This document shows positions 8,800 through 17,203 of a stretch of 37,688 nucleotides of DNA, piece by piece. A program made the translations under genes and the position numbers. Where the stretch lies: the NCBI GenBank assembly GCA_021738245.1, contig JAIPCJ010000024.1, positions 1-37,688 on the forward strand. The letters are read 5' to 3'. The stretch comes from Methylotenera sp. GTDB lineage: Bacteria > Pseudomonadota > Gammaproteobacteria > Burkholderiales > Burkholderiaceae_C. Within the stretch, counting starts at the first letter, position 1; each line of letters starts with the position of its first letter. Below the pieces are notes generated by a model. It was not told where the DNA came from, did not search any database, and saw nothing but the letters and a program-made list of their open reading frames with translations.

Positions 8800-10067
8800 G
8801 CACCCTCCTGCCGGTCGAGCATCCAGCGGCGCTTCTCGAGGATGCCGTCCACGCGCGCATCGAGTTGGCGCACGGCCGTGTCTTCGGTCTCGCGACCGCC
8901 CACCACGCGGGCAGCTGCCAGCTGCATCTCCTGCATGATGCGCTCCCACTGGGGCACGGCGGGCGTGGGCCGCACGCGCTCCAGCTGGCGTCGAAAGGCG
9001 GCCGCATGCCGGTCTTCAGCCAAGGTGGCGCCCTCCAGCGGCAGCGCCCAGGCACTGCGCCGCGGCGGCAGGTCGCCGGTCAGGCGATAGAACGCGAGCT
9101 GCACGTCGGGCCGGCTCAGGTAGCGGATCAAGGCCCAGGCCTCCCGCTTGTGGGCAGATCGCTTGAACATCGCCAGGCTCGCGCCGCCGGCGATGGACTC
9201 GCCCGGGCCACGCGGCCCTGGCAGCTCGGCCGTGGTCCAGGCCTGGCCCAGCTCGGGCGGCAGGCGGCGCTTGAACTCACCGATGTTCCAAGGCCCCGAG
9301 ATGTAGAAGGCAAAGCTGCCGCGGCCGAACTCCAGCCACAGGTTGGCGATCTGGTTGTTGCTCAGGCCCGGCGCGTCGCCCACGCGGAAGCGCTCGGCAT
9401 AGAAGCCCAGCGCACGACGGAAGTCGGCCGACGCGAAGTTGCCGTAGCGACCGCCGTCGCGCAGCACCTCGCCGGGTTGCTGCAGGGCCAGGGCCAGCAG
9501 CGGCTCGAACTCGTTGGTGGGCAGCAGCAACGGCGTGGCCATGCCGCGTTCGCGCAGCCGGGCCATGGCCGCCGTCCACTCGGCCCAGTTCACGGGCATG
9601 CGCGGCACACCCGCCGCGGCGAGCAGATCCTGACGCACGAACAGCAGTCGGGTGTCGACATACCAGGGCAGGCCCACGCGCCGGCCGGCCGGTGCGTTGG
9701 TGGCCCAGATGCCGTCGAAATAGTCGGCGGGCTGCACTTCTGGGCTCGCCGCCAGCCAAGGCTCCAGGGGCTCCAGCGCGCCCAGGGCCTGCATCTCGGG
9801 CAGCCAGGTGTTGCCGACCTGGGCCAGATCGGGCGTGGCGTCGCCGGCAAAGGCGGTGAGCAACTTTTCATGCGCTGCCGTCCAGGGCAGCTGCTCGACT
9901 TTCACGCGGATGCCCGGATGCTCACGCTCGAAGCCCGCGATGAGCTGAGCCGCCACCTCCGCCTCGCGGCCCATGGCCCAGAAGCGCAGGGTCGTCGGCC
10001 CCGCGGCAGGCGCGCAGCCTGCCAGCGCCATGGAAGCGCCCAGGAAGGCGCGTCGTTGCAGGCTCAC
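8796..10067 (-). CDS. Sugar-binding lipoprotein of ABC importer (extracellular family 1)
   Basis: A 423-aa periplasmic receptor. The N-terminus QRRAFLGASMALAGC combines a twin-arginine motif with a lipobox (Cys18), indicating a membrane-tethered lipoprotein. Family features include LRFWAMGREAEVAAQLIAGF, followed by GDATPDLAQVGNTWLPEM, PWYVDTRLLFVRQDLL, and IAGGASLAMFKRSAHKREAWALIRYL. I chose the GTG at 10067 because GGAGA lies six bases before it and the signal peptide then has normal length; a GTG at 10112 would add 15 residues ahead of the n-region. It is expected to bind glucooligosaccharides released by the GH144 enzyme encoded just upstream; the ligand is inferred. Confidence 0.9.
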   Translation of the reverse strand: MSLQRRAFLGASMALAGCAPAAGPTTLRFWAMGREAEVAAQLIAGFEREHPGIRVKVEQLPWTAAHEKLLTAFAGDATPDLAQVGNTWLPEMQALGALEPLEPWLAASPEVQPADYFDGIWATNAPAGRRVGLPWYVDTRLLFVRQDLLAAAGVPRMPVNWAEWTAAMARLRERGMATPLLLPTNEFEPLLALALQQPGEVLRDGGRYGNFASADFRRALGFYAERFRVGDAPGLSNNQIANLWLEFGRGSFAFYISGPWNIGEFKRRLPPELGQAWTTAELPGPRGPGESIAGGASLAMFKRSAHKREAWALIRYLSRPDVQLAFYRLTGDLPPRRSAWALPLEGATLAEDRHAAAFRRQLERVRPTPAVPQWERIMQEMQLAAARVVGGRETEDTAVRQLDARVDGILEKRRWMLDRQEGA

Positions 10068-10178
10068 CGGCAGTCTCCGCAGCGTGGAACCAGGGCACAG
10101 GAGCACGGACACACAGAGAGGCCAAGAGCCTGTGGCGGCTCGGGCATGACGACTCGCGGGCGGGCCTTGCGTGTCATA

Positions 10179-11609
10179 TCAACCCAACCAGCCACCCGAG
10201 AAACCGGCGCGCTTGAGGCCCTTCACGAGATGGGCGTTCTTGCGCAGGGCCTGCCACACCAGCTCGCCGCGGTGGTTGCCCAGCATGGCCAGCATCGGGC
10301 CCTGGTCGATGCCCAGCATGTCGGTGTCGACCCAGCCCTGCCCCGGCTCGATGCGGCCGTGCGTCAGCTTGACGTCGGGATAGTTGAAGCTGGGGTTGAA
10401 CGCATCCCAGAAGCCGTAGCGCCCCCAGGTGTGCGGATAGCGCGCCTTGATGGCCTGCAACGCCGGGATGACGATCTCGGGCGTGAAGGCCATGGAGCTG
10501 CCGGCCGCATAGGGGGCGATCGTGCCGTCGTCGTAGAGGCCCATGCCGCGGCCGGCATAGCTGATGAAACGGCGCTGTTCGATCTGGCCGGCCGTCGTGC
10601 GATAGGCCAGCGTCACATCAGCGGGACCGTCGCTCGCGCTGACGCCCCAGACCTCGGCGCTGTAGCCCTGCCAGCCCAGCGGGTTGGCGGCGGCGTAGTC
10701 GCGCTGGGCATAGGTGGCGCGGCGGGAGTTCTCGAAATAGTCGAAACCCCTGGCGCGCATGTAGGCGTCGCGGATGCCGCGGAAGTCGACCCAGCAGTGG
10801 GTGAACTGGTGGCCGAACAAGGGCGGGAAGCGCAGGAAGGTCTGGCCATAGCTCTCGCCCCAGCTGTCGCGGTCGTAGGTGCTGGTCCAGGCGCCCCAGG
10901 CCTCCGGCTTGACGGGCCGCGTGGGCGAACCCAGGGCCAGCAGATAGACCATCATGGCCTCGTTGTAGCCCTTCCAGTCCGACTTGATGAAACCTTGCTC
11001 GGGCGTCCAGCCATGGCTGATGGACGGCGGTCGCACCTGCGCCCAGGCCCAGTCGACCCGGCCATAGAGCTGGTCGACCAGCGCCCGGATGCGGGCTTCG
11101 TCGGCATGGGCGCCGTCGAAGAAGCTCTGTGCATGCAGGGCGCCCATCAGCAGCAGCGCGGTGTCCACCGTGGACAGCTCGCACTCGGCGTACCGCAGGC
11201 CTTCCTTCATGTCGAGGAAGTGATAGAAGAAGCCCTTGTAGCCGGCCACGCCGCGCCGGCCCGGTCCCTGGGGCAGGCCGGCGAAGAAGCGCAGCGTCGT
11301 GAGCGTGCGTTCACGCGCCTGGGCGCGCGTGATGTAGCCGCGCGCCACGCCGATGGGATAGGCCGTCAGCGCAAAGCCGACGGCGGCAATGCTCGCGAAG
11401 GATGGCGTGGGCCAGCGGTCAGGCGCCAGGCCGGTGCGAGCGTCGGTGGTCTCCCAGAAGAAGTCGAAGGTGCGGCGTTCGAGGTCGTCGAGGAAGGCAA
11501 GCTGCGCAGCCGGGTCCGGGCCTTGCGCGGCGGCCTCGGCGGGGAGCGAAGCGGCCAGCGCGAAGCCGGCGCCGTGCGCCAGCAGGGCGCGTCGGGTCAG
11601 AGGGTGCAT
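10179..11609 (-). CDS. GH144-type endo-beta-1,2-glucanase (glucoamylase-like Pfam10091)
   Basis: A 476-aa exported protein with a Tat-like signal (TRRALLAHGAGFALAASLPAEAAA). The mature part is the Pfam 'Glycoamylase' (alpha/alpha)6 domain, the fold of GH144 endo-beta-1,2-glucanases (family founded on a Chitinophaga pinensis enzyme). Motifs: RRTFDFFWE, GYKGFFYHFLDMKEG, ECELSTVDTALLLMG (Glu144, Asp149), RPPSISHGW, KSDWKGYNEAMM (Glu217), RFPPLFGHQFTHCWVDFRGI, and GRYGFWDAFNP. These acidic residues lie where the family keeps its catalytic acids, but I cannot align them exactly. Predicted to cut beta-1,2-glucan in the periplasm or at the surface. Some family members are exo-acting or prefer other linkages. 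The partner GH94 gene makes the beta-1,2 assignment more likely. Confidence 0.85.
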   Translation of the reverse strand: MHPLTRRALLAHGAGFALAASLPAEAAAQGPDPAAQLAFLDDLERRTFDFFWETTDARTGLAPDRWPTPSFASIAAVGFALTAYPIGVARGYITRAQARERTLTTLRFFAGLPQGPGRRGVAGYKGFFYHFLDMKEGLRYAECELSTVDTALLLMGALHAQSFFDGAHADEARIRALVDQLYGRVDWAWAQVRPPSISHGWTPEQGFIKSDWKGYNEAMMVYLLALGSPTRPVKPEAWGAWTSTYDRDSWGESYGQTFLRFPPLFGHQFTHCWVDFRGIRDAYMRARGFDYFENSRRATYAQRDYAAANPLGWQGYSAEVWGVSASDGPADVTLAYRTTAGQIEQRRFISYAGRGMGLYDDGTIAPYAAGSSMAFTPEIVIPALQAIKARYPHTWGRYGFWDAFNPSFNYPDVKLTHGRIEPGQGWVDTDMLGIDQGPMLAMLGNHRGELVWQALRKNAHLVKGLKRAGFSGGWLG

Positions 11610-11622
11610 GGTGAGGGGTGAT

Positions 11623-11647
11623 TGTGGGAGCGCAACGCGCTCCCACA
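11623..11647. other. Perfect intercistronic hairpin between GH144 and receptor genes
   Basis: A 10-bp perfect inverted repeat, TGTGGGAGCG and CGCTCCCACA, separated by five bases. It fills most of the 50-bp gap between the receptor stop and the GH144 start. No T-tract follows on the minus strand, so it is more like a REP-type mRNA-stabilising or processing hairpin than an intrinsic terminator. Confidence 0.7.
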
Positions 11648-11659
11648 GGTGGCACAGGG

Positions 11660-14593
11660 TCAGAACGAATAGCTGGCCGTGAGCTTCACGGTGCGCGCTG
11701 GATCCTTCACGCTGTTGGGCGTGCCGACATTCAGGTTGTCGCCGCCGTACTTGTTGGCCGGCTGCCCCGCTGCCACCGGGCCGCCGCCCCAGTCGTCCAG
11801 ACCGTCGTAGTTGGTCGTGTTGAACAAGTTCAGAACGTCCATGCGCAGACTGAAGCGATGCGGGCCGAACTGCCAGGCCTTGGCGATGCCGGCGTCGAGC
11901 TGACGGAACACCGGACCGTCGCCCTTCACGCTGATGCACTTGTCCCAGCCCGCGGCGCAGGATGTGACGCGGCGCGGTGCGCCGTCCGACCAAGTGAACT
12001 TGCCGGACAAGGACAGACCCCACGGCAGCAGGTTTTCGGTAACACCAGCCGCGACCAGTCGATGGCGCGCCACATCGGCTGACGGGTTCCAGGTGTGGGT
12101 GCTGCGGCCGTAGGTCCAGTCGAAGATGTCGTTCTTCCACTCCTTGTGCGTGGTCTTGGCGTCGCTGAAGGTGTAGGCGATGTTGACCGCCCAGCCCGAC
12201 GCGGCGGTGTAGGGCTTGGCGGCGCTGACGAGCAGCGAATTGGTCTTGGTCTCGCCCACCGAGTCGCCGAGGATGAGGGTGCCGTAGCCATCGGGCCCGC
12301 CCCACAACGGGTCGATCGGGCTCTGGTTGGCCCAGCCGCCATTGGCATCCCGATTGCCGCCGAACCAGACAAACTGGTTCTTGGCGCGGATCTGGCTCAC
12401 GGCGACTTCCGCATTCCAACTGCCGACGCCCTGGCGCAGGCCGATGCTGAACTGGTCTGCAAACGGCAGCTTGACCTTGTTGTTGATCAGCCAGATCTCA
12501 CCACCGGCCTGCTTGTTCTTCTGCAGTTCATCCAGCGCATGGTTGGCCATCGTGCGGTCGTAGCTGCGCCCCCAGCCGCCAAACAGCACCGACATGCGGT
12601 CCCCGAACAGGTCATAGGACGCCCCGACACGCGGTGCGAAGGCGCCCTTGTAGGCGCGGCGGGAGCTGCCCGTGCTGATGTAGTCGTCGATGTTCACGCC
12701 GCCCTTGGCGAGGGACTGCGCATAGGTCTGGCCAGCCGGCGGCGTGATGCCCCAGCGGGGCACGTCGAGCGCGCGCAGCGCCGCCACGCGGTCAGCGGGC
12801 GTCACGTAGTTGTTGTTCAGCATGTTGGACTCGTAGTCCCAGCGGATGCCGAGGTTGAGCTCCAGCTGCTTGGTCACCGCCCAGTCGTCCTGCAGATAGA
12901 GGCCGAACTGCTTGTTGTTGAAGTTGACGTCGACGCTGGCCAGCGCCGGGTCGATCTTGCACTGGTCGCTGTTGAGGCCGCCGTTGGTGACATTGCTGCC
13001 GGTGCAGAACTTGCCGTCGTAGTAGGGGTTGCCCGTGGTGCGGTCGATGAGGGTCTGCACGACGTCGACACTGCGGGAAGTGCCGCCGAGCTCGTACTTC
13101 ATGGCCTTGATCTTGGCGCCTGCCTTGAGGGTGTGACCCGCGATGCCGGTGTACGTGAGGTCTTCGCCCAGGTAGACGCCCTTCTGACGACGGTCCTGCG
13201 CGTCGGGCGATCCGCCCGCGAAGATCACATCATCAGAAGCGCTCAGCAACTGCTGCGTACTGTTGCCGACCTTGTACTTGATGAAGGAGGTGCTCACCGC
13301 GGCATGCGGGTTCCAGCGGTAGTCCTCGTAGCCGGCGCGCGCCTCGCTGTACCAGGGGCCGCGCGTCCACTCGTGCTTGAGGTCGAGGCGCGTCTCGTCG
13401 TTCTTGCGGTCCTTGTCGTTGCCAGGCAGGCTGAGGTTGCGGTCCTCGGCCACGCGGTCGCTCTCGCGGCGCACCCGGGCAGAAAACGTCAGACGCTGCT
13501 CATCGTCGAGGTTGACATCGACACGTCCAAAGAAGAGATGCTCCAGGAAGTTGTCCACCTGGTTGCCCTGCGCCGCCAGCAGGCTCGGCACGATGCCGGC
13601 ATTGGGCAGCCGGTTGGCGTTGCGCAGCACGATCTGGCGGGAGTCGTCGATGCTCTTACCGTCATACGCGAAGAAGTAATGCGCCTTGTCCAAGACCAAG
13701 GGCCCACCGACGCTGAAGCCGAACTCGTTCTTGCTCGACGGGGGTTGCGGCACGCCGGCCGCCTCGCGCTGCTTCTCGGCAAGGGTCATGGCGCGCCAGT
13801 TGGTGCCCGTACGGTCTCCATAGGCATCGACATGGACCTGGTTCGTGCCGGACTTGGTGACAGCCGTGATGGCCGCGCTGCTGACCTGATCGAACTCCGC
13901 CTTGTAGTTCTGCGTGATCACCTTGTACTCGGCGATGGCCGACTGCGGGAACGGGTTGCCGCGCGAGGTGTCCTGACCCGCCAAACCGCCGCGCAGGATG
14001 TTGTTCTTCTGGCCGACGCCGTCGATGAATACGTTTACATGGTCAAAGTTTTGAGCGCCTGCCTGCACCGAGGTGTAGCCATTGCTGTCCGACTGGAAGG
14101 CCACGCCAGGCGCGAGGTCGATGGCGCTGAGGAAATTGCGTGTGGTCTGCGGCAGGCTCTCCAGCATCTTGGCCGACACGTTGGTGCCCATCTGCGAATC
14201 GCGCACCCCTTGCCGCTGCGCGGTGCCGACGATGGTCACGGTGCCGAGGTTGTTGGTGGCGCCAAGCTGCAGGTCCAGGGATGCCGTCTCGCCAACCGCC
14301 AGCGTCACACGCTCGGATTTGGCGTTGCCGACGCGAATCTCATAGCTGCCCGGTGCCAGGCCGAGCAGCGTGTAGCTGCCATCGGCCTGGGTCTGAGCGC
14401 GGTAGGTCGCACCGTTGGCCAGGTTGACGGCCAGGACGGTCAGACCGGCGCGCTGCTGCGCGCTGCTGCCTTGCACGGCGCCTTTCAGGGTGGCCGTGCT
14501 GACCTGCGCCGAGGCCGTGCCGGCCAAGGCGAAGCAGACGGCCGTGGCCAGCGCATGGCGGCGCCAGGGCTTGCGGGGGAAGGATGTGCTCAT
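11660..14593 (-). CDS. TonB-dependent outer-membrane receptor with carboxypeptidase-like N-domain
   Basis: A 977-aa outer-membrane transporter. It has a signal peptide (1-30, ending TASAQ), then a carboxypeptidase-regulatory-like sandwich (about 31-115; TLKGAVQGSS, LAPGSYEIRVG) as in Oar/SusC-like receptors. A plug (about 115-250, with VNVFIDGVGQKN and FPQSAIAEYKVITQNYKAEF) follows, then a beta-barrel ending in the aromatic C-terminus YSF. Repeated barrel motifs such as LYLQDDWAVTKQLELNLGIRW are visible. The ATG at 14593 is preceded by AGGAGA at good spacing. It lies between the LacI gene and the GH144 gene, so it should import glucan or large oligomers in a TonB-driven manner. No SusD-like partner is present, as usual in Proteobacteria. 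Confidence 0.95.
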   Translation of the reverse strand: MSTSFPRKPWRRHALATAVCFALAGTASAQVSTATLKGAVQGSSAQQRAGLTVLAVNLANGATYRAQTQADGSYTLLGLAPGSYEIRVGNAKSERVTLAVGETASLDLQLGATNNLGTVTIVGTAQRQGVRDSQMGTNVSAKMLESLPQTTRNFLSAIDLAPGVAFQSDSNGYTSVQAGAQNFDHVNVFIDGVGQKNNILRGGLAGQDTSRGNPFPQSAIAEYKVITQNYKAEFDQVSSAAITAVTKSGTNQVHVDAYGDRTGTNWRAMTLAEKQREAAGVPQPPSSKNEFGFSVGGPLVLDKAHYFFAYDGKSIDDSRQIVLRNANRLPNAGIVPSLLAAQGNQVDNFLEHLFFGRVDVNLDDEQRLTFSARVRRESDRVAEDRNLSLPGNDKDRKNDETRLDLKHEWTRGPWYSEARAGYEDYRWNPHAAVSTSFIKYKVGNSTQQLLSASDDVIFAGGSPDAQDRRQKGVYLGEDLTYTGIAGHTLKAGAKIKAMKYELGGTSRSVDVVQTLIDRTTGNPYYDGKFCTGSNVTNGGLNSDQCKIDPALASVDVNFNNKQFGLYLQDDWAVTKQLELNLGIRWDYESNMLNNNYVTPADRVAALRALDVPRWGITPPAGQTYAQSLAKGGVNIDDYISTGSSRRAYKGAFAPRVGASYDLFGDRMSVLFGGWGRSYDRTMANHALDELQKNKQAGGEIWLINNKVKLPFADQFSIGLRQGVGSWNAEVAVSQIRAKNQFVWFGGNRDANGGWANQSPIDPLWGGPDGYGTLILGDSVGETKTNSLLVSAAKPYTAASGWAVNIAYTFSDAKTTHKEWKNDIFDWTYGRSTHTWNPSADVARHRLVAAGVTENLLPWGLSLSGKFTWSDGAPRRVTSCAAGWDKCISVKGDGPVFRQLDAGIAKAWQFGPHRFSLRMDVLNLFNTTNYDGLDDWGGGPVAAGQPANKYGGDNLNVGTPNSVKDPARTVKLTASYSF

Positions 14594-14635
14594 GGGGTCT
14601 TGTCTCCTGTTGTTGGTACTTCGGTTCGCACGGGA

Positions 14636-15643
14636 TCAGGTCGGGGTCGCGCCGCAGGAGCGGCGCACCACCAGCGTCACCGGCATGACGGTGGCGGCGC
14701 TGTCGGTGTCAGGGTCTTCGAGGCTGTCGGCCAGCGCTTCGAGCGCCTGGCTGCCCAGGGCCGCGATGGGCACATGCATGGTGGTCAGCGCAGGGCTCAC
14801 GTAGCGGGCGATGGGGATGTCGTCGAAGCCGGCCAGCGCCATCTGCTGCGGCACCTGCACGCCTGCCGCCAGCAGCGCACCCAGCAGGCCGATGGCCATG
14901 ATGTCGTTGGCAGCAAACACCGCATCCGGCCGCCGGACCGGCGCCAGCGCCAGCAGCTGCGCCGCCGCTCGCTGGCCGCCTTCCTCGGAGAAGTCGCCGG
15001 CCAGCACCCAGGGCTCGGCCTCGCGCGGCAGCCCGGCGCGGTAGCCGCGTTCGCGCTCGCGGGCCTCGAAGTTGCCGGCCGGACCGCCCAGGAAGGCGAT
15101 GCGCCGGCGCCCCTGGGCCACCAGGTGCTCGGTCATCGCCCGTGCGCCGCCGAAGTTGTCCACCGCGAACACCCGCTGGCTCGGGCGACGCACGCCGGAG
15201 TTCAACAGCACGGCCGGCAGATTGGGCGGCAGGTTGCGAGACAGGAAGTCGTCATCGGCGTGTGGCGACATGACGATGAGCCCGTCCACCCGGCCGTTCA
15301 TCGCGCGCAGTGCGGCGGCAGCCTCGTCAGCGTCGTCGTGCGAGCTCGACAGCAGCAGGTGCAGGCCGCGCGCGCGGGCCGCCTGGTCGATGCCGCGGAT
15401 GAGTTCGGAGAAGAACTCGCCGTGCAGGTCGGGCAGCAGCGCACCGACCGTGTCGGTCTTGCGGGTGATGAGGCTGCGGGCCGCACCTGAAGGGGCGTAG
15501 CGGAGTTCGCGCGCGATATCGAGGATGCGCTGGCGGGTGTCGGGCAGCACGTTTTCGGCGCCGTTCAGGGCACGCGAGACGGTGGCGACCGACACGCCCG
15601 CGACGCGGGCGACATCCTTGATCGTGGCGGGGGTGACGCTCAT
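14636..15643 (-). CDS. LacI-family transcriptional regulator
   Basis: A 335-aa LacI/GalR protein. The N-terminal DNA-binding domain is TIKDVARVAGVSVATVSRAL (residues 7-26), followed by the hinge YAPSGAARSLITRKT. The periplasmic-binding-protein-like ligand domain has GALLPDLHGEFFSELIRGI, RRIAFLGGPAGN, PDAVFAANDIMAIGLL, and LAGFDDIPIARYVSPALTTM. It is the second gene of the operon, six bases after the GH1 stop, so it is probably autoregulated. Its likely site is the 18-bp palindrome at 17030-17047, which matches the LacI-family pattern with a central CG. The inducer is probably a breakdown product such as sophorose or glucose; not deducible here. Confidence 0.95.
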   Translation of the reverse strand: MSVTPATIKDVARVAGVSVATVSRALNGAENVLPDTRQRILDIARELRYAPSGAARSLITRKTDTVGALLPDLHGEFFSELIRGIDQAARARGLHLLLSSSHDDADEAAAALRAMNGRVDGLIVMSPHADDDFLSRNLPPNLPAVLLNSGVRRPSQRVFAVDNFGGARAMTEHLVAQGRRRIAFLGGPAGNFEARERERGYRAGLPREAEPWVLAGDFSEEGGQRAAAQLLALAPVRRPDAVFAANDIMAIGLLGALLAAGVQVPQQMALAGFDDIPIARYVSPALTTMHVPIAALGSQALEALADSLEDPDTDSAATVMPVTLVVRRSCGATPT

Positions 15644-15649
15644 GAGGGT

Positions 15650-16993
15650 TCAGAGGTTGGCGCCGTGGGAGGCGATGACCTCAGCATAGAAGCGCGCGCT
15701 GGCCTTGGGCGTGCGCTGCTGTGTCTGGAAGTCGACATGCACCAGACCGAAACGTTTGGCATAGCCGAGCGCCCACTCCAGGTTGTCGAACAGCGACCAG
15801 GCACAGTAGCCGCGCACGTCGGCGCCACGGGCGATCGCGTCCTGCACGGCAGCGATGTGCGTGCGCAGGTAATGCACCCGCAGCGGGTCGTCGATGCGGC
15901 CGTCGACCGTCACCGGCGGGTCGTAGAACGCGGCGCCGTTCTCGGTCACATACAGCGGCAGCCCGCCGTAGCGTTCGTGCATCCAGACCAGGGTGTCGGC
16001 CAGGCCCTGGGGGTGCAGCTCCCAGCCGGTCTCGGTGTAGATGCCGCCGGGCTGGCGCTGGGGCGCAGCGGGCACCGGCCAGGCCTTGGGGTCATGGCGG
16101 ACAACGGCGCGGGTGTAGTAGTTCAGGCCCAGGAAGTCGATGGGCTGCTTCAGTGCCTCAACCTCCGCGGCCGGCCAGTCGGGCCAGGCCTCGCCGAAGA
16201 CCTCGCGCAGCTCCTCGGGGTAGCTGCCCAGCAGCGCAGGGTCGAGATACTGGCGGTTCATGTAGGCGTCGGCCAGGCGCGCGGTGTGGCGGTCGGCGTC
16301 GGTGGCATCGGCCGGCACATGTTTGGGCTCGATGTTGACGACCAGGCCGATCTCGTGGCGGCCGGTCGCGCGGTAGGCCTGCACGGCGCGGGCATGGCCC
16401 TGCATCAGGCGGTGGGCGACGATGGCCGCCTCGTAGGCGCTCTTGTGGCCTGGCGCCAGCGCGCCGTGCATGAAGCCGCCGTCGGCGATGACCCAGGGTT
16501 CGTTGAGCGTGACCCACTTCTGCACCCGGTCGTCGAGTGCGCGGTAGCAGACCTGGGCGTAGTCGGCGAACCAGTCGGGCATGTCGGGGTTGAGCCAACC
16601 GCCACGGTCGTCCAGGGCCGCGGGCAGGTCCCAGTGATGCAGGGTGACGAGGGGTTGGATGCCGGCGGCCAGCAGTTCATCCACCAGGCGTTCGTAGAAG
16701 CCCAGGCCGGCCTCGTTGACCCGGCCGCGCCCCTCGGGCAGCAGGCGGTTCCAGGCGATGCTGAAGCGGTAGGCCGTGAGGCCCAGTTCGCGCATCAGGG
16801 CGACGTCGCCCTTCATGCGACGGTAGTGGTCGCAGGCGACGTCGCCGGTGTCCCCGCCGAGCACGCGCCCCGGCGTACGCACGAAGCGGTGCCAGTTGCT
16901 GACCCCGGCGCCGTCGGCGAGGGGCGAGCCTTCGATCTGGTAGGCAGAGGTGGCGCAGCCCCACAGGAAGCCGGGCGGGAACGGTTGTCTCAT
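15650..16993 (-). CDS. GH1 beta-glucosidase
   Basis: A 447-aa GH1 enzyme of the usual bacterial length and without a signal peptide, hence cytoplasmic. It has the N-terminal signature FLWGCATSAYQIEG, acid/base Glu165 in TLNEPW, nucleophile Glu351 in LYVTENG, and the aglycone/glycone residues of FDNLEWALGYAKRFGLVHVD. It should hydrolyse short beta-glucosides, here probably sophorose or other disaccharides left by the phosphorylase. I chose the ATG at 16993 because GH1 homology starts at RQPFPPGFLWG. An ATG at 17032 lies inside the operator and one at 17050 inside the -10 element. No strong ribosome binding site precedes 16993. First gene of the operon. Confidence 0.93.
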   Translation of the reverse strand: MRQPFPPGFLWGCATSAYQIEGSPLADGAGVSNWHRFVRTPGRVLGGDTGDVACDHYRRMKGDVALMRELGLTAYRFSIAWNRLLPEGRGRVNEAGLGFYERLVDELLAAGIQPLVTLHHWDLPAALDDRGGWLNPDMPDWFADYAQVCYRALDDRVQKWVTLNEPWVIADGGFMHGALAPGHKSAYEAAIVAHRLMQGHARAVQAYRATGRHEIGLVVNIEPKHVPADATDADRHTARLADAYMNRQYLDPALLGSYPEELREVFGEAWPDWPAAEVEALKQPIDFLGLNYYTRAVVRHDPKAWPVPAAPQRQPGGIYTETGWELHPQGLADTLVWMHERYGGLPLYVTENGAAFYDPPVTVDGRIDDPLRVHYLRTHIAAVQDAIARGADVRGYCAWSLFDNLEWALGYAKRFGLVHVDFQTQQRTPKASARFYAEVIASHGANL

Positions 16994-17029
16994 CCGTGTG
17001 ATCAGCGGCAGGAGGCTGCGCTGATGTGT

Positions 17030-17047
17030 CATGTAAACGTTTACATG
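17030..17047. promoter_or_regulatory. LacI-family operator at operon head
   Basis: Perfect 18-bp palindrome CATGTAAACGTTTACATG with the central CG typical of LacI-family operators. It begins two bases after the proposed -10 element and covers the expected transcription start, so bound repressor would block initiation. The LacI-type gene is two kilobases downstream in the same operon. Confidence 0.88.
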
Positions 17048-17048
17048 C

Positions 17049-17077
17049 ATTCTTCACAGCCCAGGTGGTGGCGTCAA
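17049..17077 (-). promoter_or_regulatory. Sigma-70-type promoter of the glucan operon
   Basis: On the minus strand, TTGACG (17077-17072; 5 of 6 matches to TTGACA) and AAGAAT (17054-17049; 4 of 6 matches to TATAAT) are separated by exactly 17 bases. The predicted start falls near 17042, inside the operator, about 50 bases before the GH1 start codon. The untranslated leader contains the inverted repeat ATCAGCG/CGCTGAT. Confidence 0.6.
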
Positions 17078-17153
17078 CCGGGCGTTTTCCCGGCGTGGGG
17101 TCTTGTAGACACCGCGAGGCCGCCAAGGCAAGCGAGGCAACGGCCCAAACGAG

Positions 17154-17185
17154 ACGGGGCGACCGCCTCGCGGCGGTCGCCCCGT
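17154..17185 (-). terminator. GC-rich terminator hairpin after the Bug-receptor gene
   Basis: A perfect 14-bp stem (ACGGGGCGACCGCC and its complement) closes a TCGC loop, starting 18 bases after the stop of the Bug-receptor gene. On the minus strand it is followed by CTCGTTTGG, a poor U-tract. It separates this gene from the glucan operon promoter and could act in both directions. Confidence 0.75.
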
Positions 17186-17203
17186 GTCCAGGACGGCGTT
17201 GGG

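Noticed and set aside
10095..10135. Possible fourth copy of the CACAGAGGCACAGAG repeat
   Set aside because: Only a degenerate stretch (GGACACACAGAGAGGCC) is present, without a paired inverted arm, so kinship cannot be supported by eye.
14029..14042. LacI-like half site ATACGTTTACAT inside the TonB receptor gene
   Set aside because: Only one half matches the 17030 palindrome and the bases encode a conserved plug-domain segment (HVNVFIDG), so a chance match is likelier.
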